Origin: Dirofilaria immitis
Lineage: Eukaryota > Nematoda > Chromadorea > Rhabditida > Onchocercidae
Direction of reading: 5' to 3'
Length of the DNA stretch: 64,000 nt
Assembly (NCBI GenBank): GCA_024305405.1
Contig: JAKNDB010000067.1
Coordinates: forward strand, 248,001-312,000
The notes below the pieces were generated by a model that saw only the letters and a list, made by a program, of their open reading frames with translations, searched no databases and was not told the origin of the DNA. The number at the start of each line of letters is the position of its first letter. Positions within the stretch are counted from its first letter, which is position 1. Of this stretch, positions 53,601 through 64,000 are shown piece by piece. Made by a program: the position numbers and the translations under genes.

Positions 53601-56600
53601 AGCTTATAGATGAATTTGGAATTTTGATTAATGAAATAACATGCAAATATATTTTACAGGTATTGAATGCTATAAGTGAGCTGGCAGTTGCAGGTGGTGC
53701 TGATTTAGTATTTTCAGTAGAGACGCTATTTCCATCATTGGTACAGTTTTTGCAAGACTCGAGCAGTTTGAGCCGCAGAGAGGTGCTTAATTTTTTAAGC
53801 ATTACTCATTGTGTTTATTCGACTGTATATTTTTAGTGTTTTCATTAACTTTTTTCATAGGCTGCTTTGCGCACTATGGGACAGCTCTGTCAGAATACGG
53901 CATATGTTGTTGACCCATATAAGGAGCATCCTGAATTACTTGACGTGCTGCTGAGACTGTTACGAACGGAAATGAGTGCTTCAATGCGTCGAATGACCAT
54001 GAGGGTGACGTTTTACTCGGAATTTTTTTGAATTTATGGTTTTTACAAATTGAGAGTTTTTACTTAAACCATTCTTTTTATCATTTTCAGGTTCTGGGTA
54101 TTATTGGAGCCTTAGATCCCTATACACATAAAGTTTTCACTGGCAAGGTTTCTTCGCAGAAGTCGAATTCGTTAGCTCTATCATTGCCAGCCACATCACC
54201 ATCTTCAGATATACAGAATGGTGTTTTTTGTTTATTTCATTTACCGGGTCGATAGATTCTGCAAAGTTTGCATTGCTTTGGTTATAAGGCAATCATCATA
54301 TCGCCCGAATATGTGCTGCATTGAATTCTTGAAAAACCCTAGTAATTTGGAACTAAAGCTGCTCAAACTTTCTGGATCTCTCAAAGCTTCAAAGCTTTCT
54401 CGGTTTTCAGATACCATTCAATGGTTTCACTATGAAAAATGTACACTGGGTGAGCTTTATCCCGCATTTTCAATAGCAAGCTTGATGCAGATGCTGAGAG
54501 ATGATGCACTCAGTCATTTGCATCGTGATATCACTCAGGCACTACTAACTATATTTGGCAGTCTTGGTCCAAGTTGCACTCTCTACGTTAACAAAGTATG
54601 AAAGCTTATGCTATTTTTTTAATGCTGTTTTTTTCATGAAATTTTTCAAAACTGTAGTATCATGTGGTAATACAGGTCTCAAATCGTCCCATTCTTATAT
54701 TTCTTTTCTATCAAGAAATAGTTCCCTAAAAAAAAGTTTAAATAATCTTCTAGGTTATACCTCGTCTGATTGAAATAACTCAAACAGCTGCTCGACAGGA
54801 TTTGAAACAATTTTATTTGCAACAATTGGCTAATTTTATAGCAATAATTGGCAGTAGTATGAAACCTTTCATGTCGAAATTATTTAGTTTAGTCAGGGTA
54901 AGTACAATGAATTTATTATTGGGTCAGAATTTAATAGTATTTAAAAATTCGTTAATGAAAATTGAAATTTAACGAAATATTAAAGGAATCATGGTCAGAA
55001 GATGTAAGCATGCGACTTACTGTTGTTAATGTTATGCAGCAAATTGGTACAGCATTTGGTGCATCGTTCATGCCTTATATTCCAGAATTATGTCCATATC
55101 TTCTGAACATTGTTCATTCAGATCGTACTAAGGATAGAGCCATCACTTGCGCTGTAAGTTTTGATGTGAGTTATCAATGATATTTTTAATTTATTTTAAT
55201 TTCCTCATATCTATATAGCAGCGATTACTTATCTATATAACAGCTAGCTTCAAAATAATCATTGTTATCCAATTTTCACATTTTATCCTAAAAATATAAA
55301 AATAAATATCGAAGTTAAAAGTTCGTCGTCATTAATATCCTCTCACTGAGATTTATGATACTGATTCGTTCTTCGTAGACATTCCATCTAACTCCTTTAT
55401 TAGATCATATTTTGACGCTGTCTTTACCAGTATGGTGATATTTGTGGGGAAATAGTAAAAGTAGAGAGAGAAGTAGGTTTATCTATACTGTCAGATAATG
55501 AGACATTTTAATTTTCTAAAAATACTGAAGAGATGAAGCTGAACCGTTTCTCTTTAATGGCAAATGCTCCCCCTCATAACTATTTTCTTGCCGTACTTTC
55601 ATTCACACTTTTAGAGAAACTGAGGTGTCAGAAATTTCTCTGAAATTAAAACAGCATATTGCTAGGAAATAAAAGTAAAGCTTGTTGACTATTCTTGATT
55701 TTTTTGATTTCTATAAAGGATTATCTAGGGCAGTATATCCATTGATTCCTTCTCTTAAGATCTAATAGATATCATAGTGGAAACAAGATTGAACTTCTTT
55801 GTCAAACTCTCTCACACTAATATTGTTACAAAATTGTAATATGTTGGAAAAATATATAAAATCTCATGCAAACTCAAAACTTTTATCATGCAAATACTGT
55901 TTTTTTCCTAGGTATTCACGTGCGTTCAATCAATATCAATGTGCTTAGCACCACATATTCATCTTGTTCTGCCACCCATTTTGTTTGTACTCGATGATCA
56001 GACTGTCAAGGTAGAGGTGCGAAGGATAGCCTTGGACACAGTTTATCAAATGGCTGGAACCATTTGTATTCGTGATCATGCACCAAGAATAATGCAAGTC
56101 TGGTTACGAGTTATTTCTGTTCATGCACTACAACCGAAACTGCTGCTTTTATTAGTCGTTATTGTCCGACAAGTTAGCATTTCGTTTTTCGACTATTGAT
56201 AAATTTGAAAATTTCCATTAATTCTCATAATGTTTCTCGACATTTCATATATATAAATTTGTTGTAAACTATGCTAATATTTAATCGTCACTTTTGTTTA
56301 AAATGTTCTATTTATCTTATTTATTAATTTTCCGCATTGCTTCTCAGACAATCATTGCAGATGTGGAGACAGTTTTGGTTTTTCGTAAAAGTGTTGACTG
56401 TGCTCTCGCTCGACATGGCCTGCATTGTGATGAATATTTAAAGTAAGTTTACCGTTCAACATGATACTTAATAAACCTCTCTCTTATTTATCTAACTTTT
56501 CAGAGTATTTAAAATTTAAGTCAATCTGACTTCATTGTATTGTTAAATCTATAATTTAACTATTTATATATTGAACGAAATGTTCTAATGATTAATCACT

Positions 56601-59600
56601 TATTAGATAATATCAAGTTGGATTCAGTTTGTTAAAGCCGAATTTTATTTTCAGGAAGAAACAAAAACCTTTTGAAGAAATCTATTCTTAACTGTATTAA
56701 AATGAATAATGAAATGAATAACCATTATAGACTTACCGTACAGCTCGATGAGGGAAGTGCTGCATCTCTTTCATATTCTCCAGCGGTTAAAACTTCGTCT
56801 GGTCAAGTAAAACAGTTTATTACATCCGTTCGTCATGAAAAAGGACAACGAATTAATTTTGATGTTTTAAAAAAACTTGGGTTACCACGCAACTTGTGTC
56901 CAAAGAAGTTCGTTTGGTTTTATTTTTTCTTGCATTGGAAAGTTAAAATACATTTTAGTAGTTTCATTTTAATTTAATATAGTGACAGAAATGACGCATT
57001 AGATTAAATATATTGTTTATAAGCTTGACTTTGTTATCAAAAGTGCACAAAACTTCAAGTATTTTCAGATATAAATAATTATACTAAATAAAGCTTAGGA
57101 GAAATGTTTATTTTTATGTTAGTTGTTTTATGCATATTATTTTTTTAATACGAAGCAGTTTTCATTATGTATGAGTAAGCTTGCTTTAATTCATAAATTC
57201 ATATTACTTATTTCTAGCATTTTCTCACAAATTTCAATTTCTCTTTATTGAATCTCAATTTGATTTTTTCTTTTTTTGAGTGTGATAGATTCAAATATCT
57301 AATGAGTTTTCTTCTGATTTTGCAGTTCTAATACAGATTTAATAATGGTAGCATATCGTTCCAGGATTGGGATCAGTGGCTTGTTTTATTGCGAATTCAG
57401 TTTATTCGGCAGAGTCCTTCTGCAGCTCTTCGTGCATGTGCTCCTCTAGCGGACGTGCATATATCGCTTGCGAAGTAATTTATTTATTTTGCATATTTTT
57501 CTCATATATGGAGCTTGTGAATGCTGTTTGGCTAAGCTTTAATCGTCTTTAATACCTAAAATGGAATAAAATTAAAGAAAGACTTTTGTCGATTATTCAA
57601 AGTTTTACCAATAACGAATTTTTGGAAATAGTTTTCATTTACCATCTTTCAAAAATTCTTTTAGTCTTTCTCCTGACACTTTATTTTAGAGATCTGTTCA
57701 ATGCAGCTTTTATGTCAGTTTGGACAGATCTGGACGAAATGCAACAAAGAGACTTGGAAACCAACCTTAAATATGCTCTTGATTTCAGTAATCATACTGA
57801 TATCACACAAACAATATTGAATCTTGCGGAATTTATGGATCACTCGGAAAAAGTAAGAACAACTGTCTGCAAATTTCAGCTGTTGAAGCAATCATTTGCT
57901 CTTACTTTGTTCTGTTTTTAAAAATCTTTACCTTTCTTTAGATTCCTACCGCTTTCAGGGTCCCTTACCAGTTGGTAGTGAAAGATTATGTAAATGTGCT
58001 GAACAAACACGAGCATATGCCAAAGCGTTACGATATACGGAACTGAATATTCGCGAGAAATTTAACAGAAATCCAGATCCAGAACATTGCCGCTCTCTTA
58101 TTACGTAAATCTACCATTCACTCGTTTCTTTCTCGTTATATACTCAATTACTATTACTCTATAAAGAATTAATTCATTTGCAGTTATGCAAACAAACTGA
58201 ATCTCCAAGAGGAAGCCGCTGGAATTGTGGCATTTGCTCGACAGCATAATATGGAAATTGGAGTAAATTAATTTATATACATGAATGTATACAGAGGTGT
58301 ATTTGTAAGATGGTGGAAAAAAAACGAATGAGGCAAATTGCAGGCTTATATGCGCGTCGAGAAGGCGTAAATTTCTATAAATGATAGAATGATGGAGTAT
58401 AATGCATTATATTTAAGTTATCTAGTTTGACATTAACTATTTCATTAATTAATTGAAGATTTGTATAGATGAACAAATTATACTTTGACTATTCAAGCTG
58501 TTGCTTAGCTTTAATCCTTTCAAGCTGAATAATTTTTTCACATTATAGAGACAGGGACGTTGGTATGAAAAGTTGAATGAGTGGGAGAAGGCACTGGAGA
58601 TATATAACAATGAAACATTTATTACCGACGAAGTTTGAATTATTTTAATTATCAATTTGAGGCTTAGTTTTAAGGGATTTTGTTGCTAGTATAATCAATT
58701 TGCATTTTAATTATTTGATTACATAATATCATGTGCGGTAAAGTTTTTGAAATTCAATGTATTCGTATGAAATTTTTTTCTGATTATAGCTGTATGAACA
58801 TCAGATGCGATGCTTGGAGGCATTGGGACAATGGGATGAATTAAATGACTTAGGAAAAAAGCATTCACTGAAGTGAGTGCAACAACAAATGCAATTAGAA
58901 GGCAAAATATGGCAATTACTGCAGCACGGGGTAGTTGGGCAGTCGGTAAGCGTTTACTGAGGCTTGGAGTTATGGAAATATTTTTTTGTAGCTTTAATCT
59001 TTTATTTATAATAATGAAAAAATATCGATGAGTATTTAGAAGACTGGGAAACAATGGATTATTATGTTAAGCAAATTAATGAAAATAATCAGGATGGATC
59101 TTTCCTTCGAGCCGTGTTGGCTATTCGAAATGAGCAATATCATGATGCAATGGCTTACATTGAAAAGGTTATTCGTGATTATTGTGTCTGATATAAGCTT
59201 TAATTGTTCATAGAGATCCGCTTGTACAAATCTAAATGACATGCTTTTTAATTCGTCTTGAACAGATACATAGCGTATTATTATTGAAATTTCTGATGTA
59301 ATAGCCTCTTTCATTACGATCACATTATCTAGACATTGTATTAACATGATTGTGATATATCCTATATAAGTTGCATTTTATCATGCTTTAAAATGCGGCA
59401 GACTTATATCAAATGTTCATCAGTTTCATTGATGGTCTTTACTAAATTGAATCGGATTTTAAATGCATTAGCAACTTTAATTTAATTGTGCAAAGTTTTT
59501 AAAAATATTACTATTATAATTAGCGTATTAATACATGCTTATTTTATTTTTAGGTACGTGACATGTGCGATACGGAACTGACAGTGATGGCATCGGAAAG

Positions 59601-62600
59601 TTATGAAAGAGCTTATGGTGCAATGATTCTTGTACAACAGCTAACCGAACTGGAAGAAGCTATTGAATACAAAATTTGGCCTGAGCGAAGAATTCGAATT
59701 GCTGTTGTATGGAGTCGGCGTTTACAGGGATGCCGACCAAATATTGAACAATGGCAAAGACTCCTACTGGTGAAGTAAGTTACCGTGGAAAATATGATTT
59801 GATTTAAAAATTTATTTTATAATATTTTTGTAACATGTTTTCAGTTGTCTAATTTTTAAAAGGAAAATGAAATTAATTTTAACCAAATGAATATACTTAT
59901 ATTTTCAGATCACTGGTGCTTTCCCGAAGCGAAATGCGCCCATTATGGATTAAATTTTCTTCACTTTGTCGACAGTATGGGAGGTTGTCAATGTCACGTC
60001 GAGTTTTGGCAGATTTATTAGGATTAAAACGGAATGAAGAATTGCACAAAGTATTAAATTTACCAATGGATAAACCTTCATTGGTGCTAGCAGTATGTAA
60101 GCAATATTGGGCAGAAAACCTCACTGAACTGGCTTGCAATACATTGGAAGCGCTAATCAATCAATTTGAGAATGATAAGGTCCCGAAAATTTAAACTTCT
60201 ACGACTTGTTAGAATTAAGAAAAGTATGTAGATCTGTTGCATGATATGTTGTAGTTATGTAGATCATTTACACGCCTTTGTAAGGTTTGAGCATTTCTTC
60301 GATCAAATTAACAGTATGATTGTTTGCAGAGATTGTATTTTTCGACTTTTTATTTAAGTTATTTTTAACATTTTTCAGCAGTGCAAATTATGTTTTTAAA
60401 TGGGCAGAATAATCAATACAGATTGACACAAAACAAAAGGTGAAAGTAATTTGAACACGGTTATTCATATTTCAGAGAGAAATCAAAAAACTCGGAAATG
60501 TGCCGACTAGTGGCAAAATGTTGTCTGAAACTTGGTGACTGGTACGATACCCTACCGCAATCAGTCAAAGATGCGAAGACTATAAACATGAATAATGTAT
60601 CATCTGTTAGCATCCTTCAACAATCTCCAGCTAATCCATCTATTATGACCAGTGTACCATCATTACTTCTATCCGAGAATCATGCTCAAATTCCTCATAC
60701 ATCAGTGTTTCCACCAAATTCACATGTAATGTCCCCGCTATCCAGTCCATCACAACCCTCTTTGACGCAAACAATGAAATTTTATGCAAATGCAACAGCG
60801 TATGATCCAACTTGGTATAAAGCATGGCATAAACTTGCGTCTGCATACTTCAATGCTGCGATGTATCAAACACAAAATTCGGTGAGCTCCACAGTAATGT
60901 AAATTATTTTTTTTTCAATTTCATATTTTGCTCAAAATTGATTTCAGCATTGCAATTATTATGAAAGATTTTTGATTTTCTCATAATGATGCTTTTTGAC
61001 ATAAATAATAACTTTTGCATGTGATATAGATTCAGTAGAAGAATTATGATTAAAAATTGGGTTTTTTTAATTAGTCTGGCATTCGAAGTTAGTATTTGAC
61101 TTAATAGTCGGCAGGCATTATCCGGTTTTGTTTCTTTTTGTTGATGATGTCATGGTGTTTTAAAATCTTTTATCCAAAATCAGATTTACTTAATCTATTC
61201 GGGATGCTATTTATGTAATATTTTTTTAAATGTCCAAAAATTATAGGAAAAGCTAAATTACTGCAGAAATTAATCTGATTAGTCGTGAATAAGTACATTT
61301 GTCAACAGAAGTTATTTGAGCGATGAATTATTTTTTATTGACCGATTTTCCTTTTTTTTAGTTTTCACCAGTACCGCCACCACCGCCTTTTATTGGTGCG
61401 ATGCCAAGCGCTCCCAGTTATGGGCCTTTTGGAAGTATCATTGATCGAGAAACTTCGTCAGAAATTCTGATTCCACAACCCCACCCACCGCCACCACATT
61501 CTGCTGCGGTAATTGTAAATCCGCCTTCTCCAGCACCTAATCAGACGATGATCTTTCTCGCAAAACAAGCTGTTTCAAGCTTTATTAAAGCTGTCACTCT
61601 AGCCGAAGGTTTGGATTTTTTAAATTGTTTCTATTTTCTGATGACTTGTGACTCTACACAAGCGAATTAACTTTTGCTTTGTGGTATCAGCATCTCAGAA
61701 AAAGGTTTTTTGTGTATCATGAATTCGAATACCACCATCAAATCTGAAAAGAAAATACATAATGGATTTGATAGTGGTATCTAAATAGAAGTTATTTTCT
61801 GATTGCGGTATCGAAATCTGAAGTAATGGTATACGGCATATAAGGTCTAAACAGTATAATAACGGCGAGGAAGAAACTTTAAGATACTTTATAATCATTT
61901 TATGTGATGAAATTTTCTTGTGATTTAGAGTATATTACACTTGTTCATTATTCAATGACGTTGAATGGTCTAAATAAGAATTCTCAACTTTTAGGATCAC
62001 GACTTGAAGATACATTGCGATTTTTGACCTTATGGTTCAAACACGGTGATCAAATAGAAGTTTTCGAAACCATCAAAGAATCGTTGAAATTGCTGCCCGT
62101 CGAAATGTGGCTCGAGGTTTTAGCACATTGTTCTGGGATTCCATTTAAAAAAAAATTTCTTAATTCCATGAAAAATTTGGTTTGAAATATTAGTTGTGAT
62201 TATGAACTGAATTAATTGTATTCTTCATCTTTCATGTATTCTTACTAGATTTTAGGTTATTCCACAGCTGATGGCACGTTTAGATTCAAAACAGAATGTT
62301 GCTCAGTTGATCAAACAAGTTGTCATCGACTTGTCTAAAGTTCACCCGCAAGTAAGTTTCAATTTTTAGAATAATTATGTTCAGTATATAAATGCAGATC
62401 TGATTGGTAACCGTTTAGAAATCGAATCTTTGTAATGAATTTTTTGAGAAATATATAGAACCTTTGCTTGTTTCGAGATTGAAGTCAAATGATATTTGAT
62501 GTTTTTCTTAAATTTTTTTCAGTCTTTGGTTTATGCTCTTACAGTGGCTGCGAAATCGGCAAATTTACGACGCTCAGCAGTTGCAACAGAAATATTGACA

Positions 62601-64000
62601 ATTATGAGTGATAGTCAGCCCACACTTGTTGAGCAAGCCAAGCTTGTCAGTGATGAGCTGATCCGTTGCGCCATACTTTGGCATGAACAGTGGCATGAAG
62701 CACTCGATGATGCATCGAGGCTCTATTTTCAGGTTAAAAATAAAGAATATACTTTTAGCAATAAGTATATCTACATTCACATATTAATGCATATGCACTC
62801 TGCCATTCAGTATGTTCACTTTAGCGAACAAATCTACATATTAGTTGACGACAATTCTGTAATATTATGACGAGAAATATATAATGCACAATCTTATTAC
62901 ACAGATTAGTAAATATTTAGTGCACAGTACTAGTCTTTCTTAAGATTATTGTTTGCAATGTAATAGCTTGATTTGCATGAATTTTCATAATACTTGTGTC
63001 ATTATAAAAAAATTTGATTACTAATTGCTTTCCATAACTTTATATTGGTATCACATAAGCATCAAACAATGTACTGATTATGCGTGAGACTAACTTTCAG
63101 GACAAGAATGTAAAAGCCATGTTCGAGTTGCTGGATCCATTACATGAAATGATAGAGCGCGGTGCAACTACTCTAAAAGAACAATCTTTCAAACAAGTAA
63201 TGTCAAAATTTTTGAATAAAATCAAATCTTCTTCGAAACTGGAAATAAGTATTCAAAGAGAAAATGAAATAGGGCTAAATCTTGAAATAACGTAAAAATG
63301 TTACTTCGTGTTTTAGTTACTTTATTTGAAGGAAATGTCATAAGCTATTCCCACCAGTAAATGGTAATTCTAAATGATTACTCTAGAAGTAGGATATTCT
63401 TAATATGAGTCAAGTAAGTGTATCGTTATATCGCTGCTGTAATCTTAGAATTGTAATTTTGATGATATAAGAATTTTTTGATTGTTAAAAGTGGTTCCGA
63501 TATAGCGCATCGACTTTAATAGCATTTTAAAAATAAGAATAAATGAGTTGAGCATTCAATTATTACAATAAAATTTTTCTTAGACATATGAGAATGAGCT
63601 GAAGGAGGCTTGGAACGCTTGTCGTTGCTATTTACGTTCACAGAACGCTAAAGAACTCAATCAAGCATGGGACCTCTATTACATTGTATTCAGGAAGATC
63701 TCAAGTCAGCTTCGTCAACTTACATCACTGGATCTAAATTATGTTTCACCAAGGTGCAATATTTTGCTTCTGTAAAATAATGGCAGCTTAGGTACTAATT
63801 AGAACGAGTATTTAGTATCCTAGTTTTTCTTTGCTCTGCTTTTTAAAAAATTCAAAAGATTTCTGTTTACAAGATGAACATGGTTAGGGTGACAACATTT
63901 CTTTAACGCTATTTATGTGCGTGATAGCCTTTCGGAGAAATTGAAAAAAATGCATCGAGAAATAAAATTATAGATGAAAGTCGTAGGAAATTTCCAAACA
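47620..64000 (+). CDS. let-363: Target of rapamycin kinase (TOR), 3' end beyond window
   Basis: Central growth and nutrient kinase of TORC1 and TORC2. About 25 exons match mTOR from the N-terminus to the FRB domain. HEAT exons run 47620-56450: ETSARAVAADFLMRLRKKGG, NDERKAGIILI, QRETRQKSEWYW (49390), DERQHPMLLILNELLRIG (50195), RFEFQRHALQMFINYI (52095), HAVALLGKLGSLNPAYVLP (53070) and LGIIGALDPYTHKV (54095). The FAT region runs 57360-62350: DLFNAAFMSVWTDL, ILNLAEFMDHSEK, GPLPVGSERL, RAYAKALRYTEL, GRWYEKLNEWEKALE, MRCLEALGQWDEL, SYERAYGAMI, WYKAWHKLASAYFNA and EDTLRFLTLWFKHGD. FRB is 62640-63755: HEALDDASRLYF, NVKAMFELLDPLHEMIERG and ELNQAWDLYYIVFRKIS. The kinase domain is not in the window. 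Single-base gaps at 50988-50993, 52470-52474 and 58855-58860 break frame. A Ser/Pro-rich insertion lies at about 60570-61540. Confidence 0.97.

Overview
The window looks like nuclear DNA from a nematode, most likely a clade III (spirurid or filarial-type) worm. It is AT-rich, and its genes are broken into short exons by introns of mostly 100-600 bases with GT..AG borders. The proteins are animal housekeeping proteins, and several start codons sit just downstream of a T-rich AG acceptor, as expected for spliced-leader trans-splicing. Species assignment is inference only. I see no bacterial, viral, CRISPR, transposase, rRNA or convincing tRNA feature.

Layout: 734-9419 (-) is a Rabankyrin-5/ANKFY1 orthologue (BTB, many ankyrin repeats, FYVE), an endosomal PI3P/Rab5 effector. 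10757-14590 (-) is a FAAH-like membrane amidase. 15199-16542 (+) and 17935-19922 (-) are two unrecognised single-pass membrane proteins. A 33-bp tandem repeat lies at 20649-20897. 21358-22100 (+) is the mRNA-export cofactor NXT1/p15. 22514-26041 (-) is S-adenosylhomocysteine hydrolase and 26635-30478 (-) is the chaperonin subunit CCT8; they lie head-to-tail and could be one operon. 31884-33854 (+) is a third unrecognised membrane protein with a disordered tail. 35612-36724 (-) is an unrecognised gene. 37917-39753 (-) is CIAPIN1/anamorsin (cytosolic Fe-S assembly), preceded at 39885-41065 (-) by a 64-residue two-exon reading frame. 42244-45390 (-) is a type II membrane coiled-coil protein of GOLM1/GOLM2 type. 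From 47620 to the right edge (+) runs most of the TOR kinase gene (HEAT, FAT and FRB); the kinase domain lies outside the window.

The strongest whole-window signal is technical. At least twelve exons whose homology is otherwise clear are thrown out of frame by one missing or extra base, nearly always in a homopolymer of 4-7 bases. The affected genes are essential and unrelated, so consensus sequence error fits much better than pseudogenes or programmed frameshifting. Naive gene prediction on this sequence will split or truncate AHCY, CCT8, CIAPIN1, TOR, FAAH and ANKFY1.

The most interesting biological material is the three fast-evolving membrane proteins with no recognisable family, the short frame just upstream of CIAPIN1, a serine- and proline-rich insertion in the FAT region of TOR, and an FRB domain that keeps the rapamycin-contact residues.
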